DNA of 41,705 nucleotides from Sphingomonas sp. Leaf339 (GCF_001426195.1 NZ_LMRS01000004.1:1-41705); one strand, 5' to 3'. Counted from the stretch's first letter, positions 27,097 through 34,915 are shown. Numbers and translations: made by a program. Notes: a model not told the origin generated them from the sequence alone.

Positions 27097-27144
27097 GCGT
27101 AGCAATTCGAGATCGATTCCGGGAAAAGGCATATAGCGCGCATA
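27097..27144 (-). promoter_or_regulatory. kdp-like promoter box 3 (before the porin-kdp operon)
   Basis: Reading leftward, two TATGC pentamers (27144-27140 and 27133-27129) are exactly 11 bp apart inside two CTATATG repeats. Eight bases follow, then the 24-mer at 27120-27097 with the same ATTCGAGATCGATT core as boxes 1 and 2. It is the most symmetrical of the three boxes and stands before the kdp operon, which supports its assignment to KdpE. Confidence 0.8.
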
Positions 27145-27318
27145 TAGCTGACGCTTTTTTTACGCTGCCAGTAGCTGGCTTGGCGCTGCTACTTTTTGAA
27201 AATCGACCCAACACTACGTCAGCACTATGGAGATCGATCAAACCGATCTTTTGTCTATATGCCGGACAAGCTATCTCGCGCCTTAGCATTGAGAAATGTA
27301 AGAAGGACGTCGGACAAA

Positions 27319-27474
27319 ATGTCAGCTTCTGGCATGTTAATGCTAGCCGCTATTATTCTAGTAATAATAGCGTTCGACGTTATACTATGGATAAATATCC
27401 ATAGCTATAGTCGCGCTTCTTCTGAGAGGGAGGGCGTTACAAACGCTGTCGTGAAAAAAGTAGATAAAAATTAG
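27319..27474 (+). CDS. Small single-helix membrane protein, AT-rich
   Basis: From ATG 27319 the frame encodes 51 residues: MSASG, one hydrophobic helix (MLMLAAIILVIIAFDVILWI) and a polar tail ending VVKKVDKN. Earlier in-frame starts at 27196 and 27259 exist but lack a ribosome site as good as the GGA near 27310. The base composition is clearly richer in A and T than that of the flanking genes. The next gene starts two bases after its stop, so they form a pair. Function unknown. Confidence 0.5.
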   Translation: MSASGMLMLAAIILVIIAFDVILWINIHSYSRASSEREGVTNAVVKKVDKN

Positions 27475-27475
27475 G

Positions 27476-27823
27476 ATGGGGACGCTTCTCGTCTCAATCG
27501 TATATTTCGGATTGATGATTTTAGAGCTATTGGCTTTGCTTGTAATTTGGAACTGTTCGTTCCAGCGCAAACTCCTACAAGCAGTGTTTGGAGCCACCGG
27601 GCTAGCGCTCGTATTTGTCGTGGCGGGCATTACTTTTCGCGAGATGGTTCCCACTAAAGCTTATCTGGCGTTTGCCGGCATGTACATCTTCTCGGGATTG
27701 GTCTGGAGGTGGTGGAAAGACGGAATTGCCCCTGACCGCTGGCAAGCGAGCGAAGTCGTGCTTGCCATGCTGGCAACGGTTATGTTTTCGATGGCAAGCT
27801 CAGCGCTGGAACAAACGGCCTAG
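27476..27823 (+). CDS. YnfA/UPF0060-like small membrane protein
   Basis: The 115-residue protein has four hydrophobic helices. The second half, YLAFAGMYIFSGLVWRWWKD followed by GIAPDRWQ, fits the UPF0060 (YnfA) pattern Y-A--G-Y---LLW---DG--PDRWD well, and the first half (ILELLALLVIW, then GATGLALVFVV) is compatible. The family is related to small multidrug resistance exporters, but the roles are mostly unproven. It starts two bases after the stop of the preceding small gene, and its composition is AT-richer than the surroundings. It diverges from the porin-kdp operon across box 3. Confidence 0.65.
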   Translation: MGTLLVSIVYFGLMILELLALLVIWNCSFQRKLLQAVFGATGLALVFVVAGITFREMVPTKAYLAFAGMYIFSGLVWRWWKDGIAPDRWQASEVVLAMLATVMFSMASSALEQTA

Positions 27824-27877
27824 CGCTGTGTAGCCGTCTTGCTGTCAGCTACGAGCGCATATTCTCGATTCCTCATT

Positions 27878-27904
27878 CGCCAGTACCCTTCGCCACTGGC
27901 GTTT
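27878..27904 (+). terminator. Likely intrinsic terminator after the UPF0060-like gene
   Basis: CGCCAGT (27878-27884) pairs perfectly with ACTGGCG (27895-27901) around a 10-base loop and is followed by TTT. It lies 55 bp after the stop of the gene at 27823. The T run is short, so termination may be partial. Confidence 0.45.
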
Positions 27905-28000
27905 CAAAAAACTGTCATTTTCGAAAAAGGCGGTCGCCATGCGCAACATTGGCTATTGCTATCCCGGCGCCCTAAAGCAGATAGGCCACTGTCCTTCCCA

Positions 28001-28078
28001 TAATGGCCGTTCGGCAAGCAATTGATCGGAAAACCCGGTCTGAAACACCACTGTGCGACAAGCAGGTGTTTTGCGGCA
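28001..28078 (+). repeat. Direct repeat copy A (partner of 38195-38272)
   Basis: Aligned without gaps to 38195-38272, about 55 of 78 positions are identical, and the part 28051-28078 (CTGTGCGACAAGCAGGTGTT and the next eight bases) agrees at 24 of 28. The two copies have the same orientation and stand 10,194 bp apart. Confidence 0.7.
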
Positions 28079-28190
28079 CTCGAGCCTGCCTCCGACGCTA
28101 TGCGTATATCTGGGGCCGTTCTATGTACGATCCCGTCTTACGATCGTGCGCCCGCGGCGCCGGTCAGTGTCACGTAATGCCGACCAACCA

Positions 28191-29123
28191 TCACCGCCTG
28201 CGTTCAATCTCCGACAGCATGTCGAGAAACGCGGTGACGCGCGCCGGCCGGTAGGGGGTATCGGGCATGACCGCGTAGATCCCGCCGCTATCCAGATGCC
28301 AATCAGGCAGCAGCCGGACGAGCCGGCCGCTTGCCAGATCGTCGGCGACGGCGAAATCGGGAAGAACCGCGATACCGCCACCGTTCCTCACCGCCTGCAG
28401 CACGCCGAGCGTCGCGCTGATCGCGAGCGTCGCCGCAAACTGCAGCGATTGCTGACGCCCGTCCTGGGTGCGGAAAGTCCAGCCCAGCGGATCGCGCAAG
28501 TTGCTGTTAGCGACGAAGGCTAGCCCCGCGACCTGCTCAGGCGTGAGGTCGCGTGCGAGATGCCCGGCAAATTCAGGGCTCGCGACGAGCAACTGGTCGA
28601 AGGCCCCAATGCGCCTCGATCGTAGCGCGCTGTCGACCAGCCAGCCCACTCGAATTGCCAGTTCAATGTCGCTCCCGATCGGATCTAACGTTGCGTCACC
28701 GATGACAAAATCGACAGTACAGCCCGGATAGCGCTGCTGGAACGCGGCGATGACAGGAACGACCACGGCGATGCCGTAGTCAAACGGTGCGGTCAGCCGC
28801 AGTTTTCCCGTCGGCGCGCGGTCGCTGCTCTCGAGCCCATCGAACGCCGCCTGCGCCTCCGCCAGCACGCGCGCGCTCCGTTCATAGAAGGCGCGCCCTT
28901 CCTCAGTCGGGCGGACGCTGCGTGTCGTGCGTACAAGCAAAGTAGTTTCGAATGCGCGTTCAAGCGCGGCGACCTGCTGGCTAACGACAGCCTTAGTGAT
29001 TCCCAGGCGCTCCGCCGCGGCGGTGAACGAGCCGGTTTCGACCACTTCCGCAAAATACGCGAGCCGCTTCAGATTGTTGATGCCGCGGTTTGATCCGGAG
29101 CGAACATTGTGTGGCAAAGACAT
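28191..29123 (-). CDS. LysR-family regulator, divergent from the DsbA-like gene
   Basis: The 310-residue protein has the LysR helix-turn-helix (about residues 17-75: LKRLAYFAEVVETGSFTAAA, ERLGITKAVVSQQVAALERA) and the effector-binding domain of the AaeR/DmlR-like subgroup (PTGKLRLTAPFDYGIAVVVP in part). The 71-bp gap to the divergent DsbA-like gene contains the palindrome at 29126-29139, so that operon is the likely target. Length and motifs are normal. Confidence 0.9.
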   Translation of the reverse strand: MSLPHNVRSGSNRGINNLKRLAYFAEVVETGSFTAAAERLGITKAVVSQQVAALERAFETTLLVRTTRSVRPTEEGRAFYERSARVLAEAQAAFDGLESSDRAPTGKLRLTAPFDYGIAVVVPVIAAFQQRYPGCTVDFVIGDATLDPIGSDIELAIRVGWLVDSALRSRRIGAFDQLLVASPEFAGHLARDLTPEQVAGLAFVANSNLRDPLGWTFRTQDGRQQSLQFAATLAISATLGVLQAVRNGGGIAVLPDFAVADDLASGRLVRLLPDWHLDSGGIYAVMPDTPYRPARVTAFLDMLSEIERRR

Positions 29124-29125
29124 AC

Positions 29126-29139
29126 GATCTGATTAGATC
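29126..29139. promoter_or_regulatory. Palindrome in the LysR / DsbA-like divergent promoter
   Basis: GATCT-GATT-AGATC is a perfect 5-bp inverted repeat directly upstream of the LysR start at 29123 and 55 bp before the divergent gene. It is a plausible operator for the LysR protein, though the spacing is shorter than T-N11-A. Confidence 0.4.
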
Positions 29140-29193
29140 TTCGTTCTACACATCGCAATCGACGGGGCGCATATTCCGGTCATCCTGGAGTCG

Positions 29194-29838
29194 ATGACGA
29201 TGACGACGCGCTTTCTCTACATCTACGATCCACTGTGCGGCTGGTGCTACGGTGCCTCCGCCGGAATCGCTACGCTCGCAGCCCAGGGCGACCTGACCGT
29301 CGAGCCGATGCCCCGCGGATTGTTCGCGGGCAAAGGCGCCCGCACTCTCGACGGCGCGATGAGCGATCACATCATGGCGAGCGACCAGCGGATCGCGACT
29401 GTCACTGGTGCGGTCTTTGGCGCGTCCTATCACGAACGGATCGCCGGCAGCGCCAGCCTGACGCTCGACAGTGGACCCGCAACGCTCGCGCTGAGCGCGG
29501 TCGCGCGAACCGCGCCGATGCGCGAACTCGAAGCACTCGGGATCATCCAGCGCGCCCGCTATGTCGACGGACGCGACATCACCGATGCGTTCGTGCTGAT
29601 AGATCTGCTTGTCTCCGCCGGCCTCGATGCCGCAGCGGTCACGCTTGCCAATCCCGCGCCTGGCCTGCGCGAGGAGAACCGGTCCCGGCTGGAGCAGGCG
29701 CAGACAGTGATGCGGCGCTTCGGAGTGAGTGGCGTACCAGCGCTGTTCCGGATCGATGGCGACCGGATATCACCGATCGACGCGGCCATCTTATACCATA
29801 ACCCGCTCTCGCTCGTTCGTTCACAGGGTGTCGCGTGA
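29194..29838 (+). CDS. DsbA-family (FrnE-like) thioredoxin-fold oxidoreductase
   Basis: The 214-residue protein starts with FLYIYDPLCGWCYGAS, a strand followed by a CGWC redox pair at residues 15-18, as in cytoplasmic DsbA/FrnE-like proteins. The cis-proline region appears as VSGVPALFRIDGDRI in the last third, and a helical insertion lies between. There is no signal peptide, so it should act in the cytoplasm, in disulfide exchange or with glutathione or another thiol. It is the first gene of an operon with the MBL-fold gene (4-bp overlap) and diverges from a LysR gene. Induction by electrophiles or oxidants is a reasonable inference. Confidence 0.85.
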   Translation: MTMTTRFLYIYDPLCGWCYGASAGIATLAAQGDLTVEPMPRGLFAGKGARTLDGAMSDHIMASDQRIATVTGAVFGASYHERIAGSASLTLDSGPATLALSAVARTAPMRELEALGIIQRARYVDGRDITDAFVLIDLLVSAGLDAAAVTLANPAPGLREENRSRLEQAQTVMRRFGVSGVPALFRIDGDRISPIDAAILYHNPLSLVRSQGVA

Positions 29839-30767
29839 CCGTGCGCAAATCCAACCAGCCAGTATTCACCATGCCTAACCGGAGACAGATGATGACGATG
29901 ATCGCAGGCGGCGCAGCCGTATCGATATTGGGTCAAGGCGAAGCGCTCGCTGCCGGCAAGGCGCTTCAGTGGAAGGCATTCCCAGCCGGCGAGCCTGGAT
30001 TCTTCCGTGCGCCGGTACTGGTCTGGGGCGCGACCGAGGCGGTCCTGATCGATGGCGGCTTCACGCTTCCCGACGGCCGGGCGCTGGTCGAGGCGATCAA
30101 GGCGACCGGTCGCACGCTTACCACCATCTATGTCAGCCAGAGCGATCCCGACTATTACTTCAGCCTGGGCCCGATCAAGGATGCCTTCCCCGACGTTCGT
30201 GTGCTGGCCGCGCCCGAGACGATCGCAGCGATCACGGCGAACGTCGACAAGAAGCTGGCGACCTGGAGTCCGCAGCTCGGCGACAATGGTCCCAAAACGC
30301 TGGCCGATATCGTCATGCCGAGCGCGTTCTCGGATACCCAGCTACTGGTCGACGGGCAGGCGATCGAGATCGTCGCTGCGAGCAGCCTTGCCAACCGTCG
30401 CTATCTCTGGGTGCCGTCGCTGTCGGCAATCTTCGGCGGGGTGCTGGTGTTCTCGGGCGTCCATGTCTGGACCGCGGACACCGCCGGTGCCGAGGCGCGG
30501 GCGGCATGGATCGCTCAGCTCGACGCGATGCTGGCGCGCAAGCCCGATGTGGTCGTGCCTGGCCACATGACCCCGTCGGCACCGCTTGGCCAAGTCGCAA
30601 TCATCTATACCCGCGACTATCTGCGGGCGTTCGAGGAGGAGATCGCCAAGAAGCCGGACAGCGCTGCGCTCATCGCGGCGATGACCGCGCGCTATCCCGA
30701 CGCGGGGATGGGCGTGGCGTTGCAGGTCGGCGCGAAGGTCGCGACCGGCGAAATGAAGTGGGGCTGA
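29835..30767 (+). CDS. Exported MBL-fold protein with altered metal motif
   Basis: The 310-residue product has an N-terminal NRRQMMTMIAGGAAV segment, like a twin-arginine or Sec signal, up to about residue 40, then a metallo-beta-lactamase fold (VLIDGGFTLPDGRALVEAIK in part; VVVPGHM near the end). The usual metal motif H-x-H-x-D-H is replaced by SQSDPDYYF at about residues 100-108. Related MBL proteins with an SHGDPDYYFG-type motif are known to me, and here even that histidine is glutamine. Its GTG start overlaps the preceding stop; ATG 29871 is a possible alternative start. Activity may be changed or lost. It is followed by a SnoaL-like gene. Confidence 0.78.
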   Translation: MTVRKSNQPVFTMPNRRQMMTMIAGGAAVSILGQGEALAAGKALQWKAFPAGEPGFFRAPVLVWGATEAVLIDGGFTLPDGRALVEAIKATGRTLTTIYVSQSDPDYYFSLGPIKDAFPDVRVLAAPETIAAITANVDKKLATWSPQLGDNGPKTLADIVMPSAFSDTQLLVDGQAIEIVAASSLANRRYLWVPSLSAIFGGVLVFSGVHVWTADTAGAEARAAWIAQLDAMLARKPDVVVPGHMTPSAPLGQVAIIYTRDYLRAFEEEIAKKPDSAALIAAMTARYPDAGMGVALQVGAKVATGEMKWG

Positions 30768-30769
30768 GC

Positions 30770-31170
30770 ATGCAAAGCAACACCGACATCATTCGCGCCA
30801 CCTATGAAGGCACGTCGGCGGAAACGGCGCGCATCTGAAGGCCGCGCTCGCGCCGGACGCGACATGGACCGAGGCAGCGGGATTCCCCTATGCCGGCACC
30901 TATGTCGGCTATGACGCCATCGTCGAGAACGTCTTCCAGCGGCTCGGCACCGAATGGGAGGGGTATACGGCCAAGGTCCACACCTATCTCGCCGAGGGCG
31001 ACCGCGTCGCCGCGTTCGGGATCTATTCAGGCACCTACCGTGCGACCGGCAAGGCGGTGTCCGCGACTTTCGCGCATCTCTATCGGTTGGAGGACGGCAA
31101 GATCGTCACGATGGAGCAATATGTCGACAGCGCGACGGTGATGGCTGCTCTGGACGGCGACAACAGCTGA
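30770..31170 (+). pseudogene. SnoaL-like (NTF2 fold) gene broken by a one-base frameshift
   Basis: The ATG at 30770, two bases after the MBL gene stop, opens MQSNTDIIRATYEGTSAE, then the frame shifts at the A run 30822-30824 and reaches a TGA at 30836. Continuing in the next frame gives HLKAALAPDATWTEAAGFPY, then YVGYDAIVENVFQRL and HLYRLEDGKIVTMEQYVD, a typical SnoaL-like/NTF2 protein of about 133 residues ending at 31170. One missing A (AAA instead of AAAA) restores the whole frame. This is either a real inactivating deletion or an assembly error. Such proteins are small polyketide-cyclase or isomerase-like enzymes. Confidence 0.8.
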
Positions 31171-31352
31171 CATGCATCTTCGACGATGGCTTTGCCGCGG
31201 TATCTCGACGATAGACCGGGGCACCGAGGCAACGCCGACCGTTCGATTTTCTCGAACCTGATCGTCGAAACTATTCGGCTGTGTCCAAGCCGCAGTTGGG
31301 CCGATAGCGACTTCCAAGGCGGCGCTGCAATCGGGCGCTCCGGGAGTGCATC

Positions 31353-31739
31353 ATGGCCTATCTCGATCTCGAACTGAACCTTCCCCGCGGCGCGCTCGAG
31401 CAGGCCCAGACGCGTGCCACGCCACGACACGATCCGGTTTCACGGCTGAGCATGCTGGAGCGTCAGGTTATCCAGCTTGCACGTACCGATGGCCGGTGGA
31501 GCCTGGCCGGTTCAGGTCGGTTTCAGTCGGTGCTGGCGACAGTGTTAGGGCTTGAGCGTCCGAACCCCCTCGCAGATCCACGGCTTGAGGCGTTGCGCCG
31601 CTATGCGGTCACGCTTCGTCTAAGCGCCGGCAGGCTGTCGCGCGCGGACGACGATCGACTGATCGCGTTCGGTTTCTCCTCGGCAGCGATCACTGATATT
31701 CGCCGATTGGTACTCGACACCGTGCAGTCGGTGGCGTGA
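31353..31739 (+). CDS. Small hypothetical protein, paralogue of 33021-33329
   Basis: The 128-residue product has no signal peptide or membrane helix. Its C-terminal half, LADPRLEALRRYAVTLRLSA then LIAFGFSSAAITDIRRLV, resembles QVDPRTAAIRAFVSDTRRFG then LLGHGFNANQVAALAAL in the gene at 33021-33329: DPR--A-R-[YF]---R followed by a glycine-phenylalanine turn. Helical throughout by inspection. Its stop overlaps the next start (TGATG). Function unknown. Confidence 0.65.
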   Translation: MAYLDLELNLPRGALEQAQTRATPRHDPVSRLSMLERQVIQLARTDGRWSLAGSGRFQSVLATVLGLERPNPLADPRLEALRRYAVTLRLSAGRLSRADDDRLIAFGFSSAAITDIRRLVLDTVQSVA

Positions 31740-31948
31740 TGCGAACCGCCCTCACACGCGCCAAGCCGGACTTCGTCACTTTGACGGCGGTCGTTGTACA
31801 GCTTGCGGTCGTCATAGGTGCCGCCCTGCTGCTCTATACAGAACTGGTTCGTAAGCTCGACGATCCGATGATCTCTGTCGTCCTGACGCTAACGGCATTG
31901 CTCACGTTCGTAGCCCTCGTCACCTCGAATGTACGCAGGCGTCCCTGA
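31739..31948 (+). CDS. Small two-helix membrane protein
   Basis: The 69-residue product has two hydrophobic helices (VTLTAVVVQLAVVIGAALLL in part and VVLTLTALLTFVALVTS) joined by a short polar loop, and ends in VRRRP. Its ATG shares one base with the preceding stop, so the two are co-translated. It converges on the LysR gene ending at 31958. I do not recognise it. Confidence 0.6.
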   Translation: MRTALTRAKPDFVTLTAVVVQLAVVIGAALLLYTELVRKLDDPMISVVLTLTALLTFVALVTSNVRRRP

Positions 31949-31957
31949 ACCGACCAA

Positions 31958-32896
31958 TCACAGCTGCCCCCGCAAGCGCTCGATAAGCCAGGCAGCAGCG
32001 GGGCCTGGCGGCGTATCGCTCCGATGGATCGCGTGCATCTGATATTCCCCGCCCGGCGCATCCGGCATGTCGAGCAGAACGAGCCGCCCAGTGTCGAGAT
32101 CATCCCGGATCATCGCTTCGGGCATGTAGCCCCAGCCGATCCCCGCCTTCATCAGCATGTGCTTCGATCCGAGATCGGCGAGTCGCCAGGTCTGGCTGCT
32201 CATTACCGCAAAATCGCGCCCCTGCGTTAGCGGCGAGCGATCGGTCAGCACCAGCTGGATATGCGCGCGCCCGGCGCCTGGTGCGTTGCGTCCCGCCAGC
32301 ACCAGCGGATGCGTAGGGGCTGCGGCCGGCAACAGGCGGATGCTGCCGATCGCGATCCGCTCGATCCCGTCCACCGTGTCGAGCGGGCCATTGACGCCCA
32401 GCGTTGCCCGGCCGTCGCGCACCTGCTGCGTCACCGCGCCCAGCGTCTCAACCGACAGATGCAACGAAACCGTCGGAAAGGTCGCGAAGAACGCGGTCAG
32501 CGCATCGACGACCCGCGCCTCGGGCAGGAATGTGTCGAGCACCACGTGCAGTTCGGACTCGAGCCCCTGCAACACCCCCTTGGTCTTGGCCCGCAAGGAA
32601 TCGATGCTGCTGGCGACCAGCCGCGCTTCGCCCAGCACCATCCGGCCCGCTTCGGTCAGTTGCGGCTTGCGCGTCGTCTCCCGATCGAACAGCCGGACAC
32701 CCAGTTGCGCCTCCAAATTGGCGATCGTGTAGCTGATCACAGAGGTCGCACGGTTCAGCGCGCGCGCGGCGCCTGCGAAACTGCCGGCTTCGACAACGGT
32801 CACGAGAACGCGGAGCTGGTCGAGTGTCGGCGTGCCGGGTTCCGAAATAATGATGCCTTTCCGTCTGCGGCGTGGATCGATGCATAGGATGATCAC
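31958..32896 (-). CDS. LysR-family regulator, probably of the pirin-azoR-LLM group
   Basis: The 312-residue protein has the LysR DNA-binding domain (about 24-85: LDQLRVLVTVVEAGSFAGAA, then SVISYTIANLEAQLGVRLFD) and effector domain. The first 20 residues (MIILCIDPRRRRKG) are atypical, so a later start is possible, but no clear ribosome site decides it. It diverges from the small gene at 33021 and the pirin group, with the palindrome at 32948-32964 between them. Confidence 0.87.
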   Translation of the reverse strand: MIILCIDPRRRRKGIIISEPGTPTLDQLRVLVTVVEAGSFAGAARALNRATSVISYTIANLEAQLGVRLFDRETTRKPQLTEAGRMVLGEARLVASSIDSLRAKTKGVLQGLESELHVVLDTFLPEARVVDALTAFFATFPTVSLHLSVETLGAVTQQVRDGRATLGVNGPLDTVDGIERIAIGSIRLLPAAAPTHPLVLAGRNAPGAGRAHIQLVLTDRSPLTQGRDFAVMSSQTWRLADLGSKHMLMKAGIGWGYMPEAMIRDDLDTGRLVLLDMPDAPGGEYQMHAIHRSDTPPGPAAAWLIERLRGQL

Positions 32897-32947
32897 GCAG
32901 ACGCGCCAACCGGCCTTGTCGAGATTATCGAACGTAGCGATCGAAAC

Positions 32948-32964
32948 TTAGCCGGTTTCGCTAA
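32948..32964. promoter_or_regulatory. LysR-type operator (TTAGC-N7-GCTAA)
   Basis: TTAGC at 32948-32952 and GCTAA at 32960-32964 form a perfect inverted repeat with a 7-bp spacer, giving nested T-N11-A pairs. It lies in the 124-bp divergent gap between the LysR start (32896) and the gene at 33021, so it can control the rightward operon. Confidence 0.6.
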
Positions 32965-33020
32965 AAGTTGCGTGTCCGTATCTGGGTCTCACGACGCAAA
33001 CAGGCGTCTCGGACACGACC

Positions 33021-33329
33021 ATGAAAAACCAGCGCTCCGATACCCACCCCCTGACGAACACCGAATGGTCGACCGTCGCCGAGGCGCTCTCGACGGTCGA
33101 GAACGACGGTGCCGAACTGGTATCGCGTTTGATGCGCCGGGTCCGCGTTGCGCTGACTGGCACCGCGCCGACACTGCCGCAGGTCGATCCGCGCACCGCC
33201 GCGATCCGCGCCTTTGTCAGCGACACTCGGCGCTTCGGTCGACCGGCAGACGCCGCGGGCTCGGCGCTGCTCGGTCACGGTTTCAATGCGAACCAGGTCG
33301 CGGCCCTCGCAGCGCTGTCGATCCACTGA
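33021..33329 (+). CDS. Small hypothetical protein, first gene of the pirin group
   Basis: The 102-residue product is not one I recognise. It is likely helical and soluble, and its C-terminal half is related to the protein at 31353-31739 (DPRTAAIRAFV and GFNANQVAAL). It starts 56 bp after the LysR-type operator, and the pirin gene begins 23 bp after its stop. The two paralogues lie on each side of the same LysR gene. Confidence 0.65.
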   Translation: MKNQRSDTHPLTNTEWSTVAEALSTVENDGAELVSRLMRRVRVALTGTAPTLPQVDPRTAAIRAFVSDTRRFGRPADAAGSALLGHGFNANQVAALAALSIH

Positions 33330-33352
33330 TCCCCCTTCTTCGGAGACCTGCC

Positions 33353-34267
33353 GTGACGCTTCAGTCCCATACCGGCCCGGTCGAACAGACCATCCTGCCC
33401 GCAACCCGCGATCTCGGCGATTTCTCGGTGCGCCGCGCACTGCCCTCGGCCAAGCGGCGGATGGTCGGGCCGTTCGTGTTTCTCGACAGCTTCGGTCCGG
33501 TCGTGCTCCGTCCCGGCCAGGGTGCCGACACCCGTCCGCACCCGCATATCGGGCTCAGCACGCTCACCTATCTGATCGAGGGCGAGAGCGAGCACCGCGA
33601 CAGCGCGGGCTACGTCCAGACGATCCGGCCGGGCGAAGTGAACCTGATGACCGCCGGTCGCGGCATCGTCCATTCCGAACGCAGCGGTGTCGAGAGCCGT
33701 GCGCGCACCGAGACGATGTTCGGCTTCCAAGCGTGGCTCGGGCTGCCAAGCGCGTTGGAGGAAACCGATCCCGGCTTCCAGCATGTCGCGGCAGGCGACG
33801 TGCCGGTGATCGCCGATCACGGCATCGAAGTTCGCCTGCTCGCGGGCCGCTTCGGCGGACGGCAGTCGCCGACCAACATCTTCTCCGAGACGCTCTATGC
33901 CGATGTCGTGCTGGCGGACGGGATGTGCTTTCCGATCGAAAGCGCGCATATCGAGCGCGCGGTCTATGTCGTCGGCGGATTGATCGAGGTCGAGGGCCAG
34001 ACCGGTCGTTTCGGCAAGGACGAACTGGTCGTGTTCCGTCCCGATACCGAGATCGTCGTCCGCGCGGTCGGCCCGACGCGGCTGATGGTGCTGGGCGGCG
34101 AACCGCTCGACGGCCCGCGCCACATCTTCTGGAATTTCGTGTCGAGCCGCCAGGAGCGCATCGACCAGGCCGCTGCCGACTGGCGCGAACGACGCTTTCC
34201 CGGCGTGCCCGGCGACGACGTCGAATTCATCCCGTTGCCCGAGACGCCCCCCCGTCTCGCAGCCTGA
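33353..34267 (+). CDS. Pirin-family bicupin protein
   Basis: The 304-residue protein has the pirin signature RPHPHIGLSTLTYLIEGESE (about 61-80, continuing HRDS) with the metal-binding histidines, and the second cupin half towards the C-terminus (LMVLGGEPLDGPRHIFWNFV, in part). Pirins are iron proteins; bacterial members oxidise quercetin or modulate enzymes. The GTG start at 33353 is chosen because GGAG lies upstream and the protein then begins just before the conserved core; longer frames upstream overlap the preceding gene. It is followed by azoreductase and a flavin oxidoreductase, a grouping typical of LysR-controlled quinone or electrophile responses. Confidence 0.88.
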   Translation: MTLQSHTGPVEQTILPATRDLGDFSVRRALPSAKRRMVGPFVFLDSFGPVVLRPGQGADTRPHPHIGLSTLTYLIEGESEHRDSAGYVQTIRPGEVNLMTAGRGIVHSERSGVESRARTETMFGFQAWLGLPSALEETDPGFQHVAAGDVPVIADHGIEVRLLAGRFGGRQSPTNIFSETLYADVVLADGMCFPIESAHIERAVYVVGGLIEVEGQTGRFGKDELVVFRPDTEIVVRAVGPTRLMVLGGEPLDGPRHIFWNFVSSRQERIDQAAADWRERRFPGVPGDDVEFIPLPETPPRLAA

Positions 34268-34300
34268 TCACTTCCTTCCCCAACCAGAAAGACCCAGGAC

Positions 34301-34915
34301 ATGAAGCTTCTCCATATCGATTCTAGCATTCTTGGCGATCATTCCGTCAGCCGCATGCTGTCCGCCGAGGCGGTCGCGCGCCTCGTATCTGATAGCGACG
34401 ACGTCGTCGTCACGTACCGCGATCTTGCCGCCGACCCGATTCAGCATCTGTCGGGCGCGTATCTCGGCGCGCTCCAGAATGCGGATGCGCAGCACAGCGA
34501 GGCAATGCGCGCCGATCTCGCGACCGGTGCCGCTGTGCTCGAGGAATTCCTCGCCGCCGACACGATCGTCATCGGCGTCGCCTTCTACAACTTCACCGTG
34601 CCATCGCAGCTCAAGGCGTGGATCGACCGGATTCTCGTTGCCGGTCAGACCTTCCGCTACACCTCGGAAGGCAAGCTCGAAGGGCTCGCAGGCGGCAAGC
34701 GCGTGATCCTGACGGTCGCTCGCGGCGGGTTCTATGGTCCCAACTCGCCACTCGCCGGTATAGAGCACGCGGAAACCTATATGCGCGCCGCGCTCGGTTT
34801 CGTTGGCATCCACGATCCCGAAGTCGTCATCGCCGAGGGCATCGCGACCGGTCCCGACGCGCGCACTACCGCGATCGAAACCGCAAAGACGCGCATCGCC
34901 ACGTTGACGGCGTGA
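34301..34915 (+). CDS. azoR: FMN-dependent NADH-azoreductase / quinone reductase
   Basis: The 204-residue protein has the flavodoxin-like fold of AzoR: LLHIDSSILGDHSVSRMLS at the N-terminus for the FMN phosphate, FYNFTVPSQLKAWIDRI (about 90-106) and VARGGFYG. AzoR enzymes reduce azo dyes and quinones with two electrons from NAD(P)H and protect against thiol stress. It starts 33 bp after the pirin stop. Length is typical. Confidence 0.9.
   Translation: MKLLHIDSSILGDHSVSRMLSAEAVARLVSDSDDVVVTYRDLAADPIQHLSGAYLGALQNADAQHSEAMRADLATGAAVLEEFLAADTIVIGVAFYNFTVPSQLKAWIDRILVAGQTFRYTSEGKLEGLAGGKRVILTVARGGFYGPNSPLAGIEHAETYMRAALGFVGIHDPEVVIAEGIATGPDARTTAIETAKTRIATLTA

Larger units (their letters stand above)
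27824..28190. other. Gene-free stretch with repeat copy A
   Basis: No supported gene is present in these 367 bases between the UPF0060-like gene and the LysR gene. They hold the terminator-like hairpin at 27878-27904 and the copy of the repeat at 28001-28078. Confidence 0.6.
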
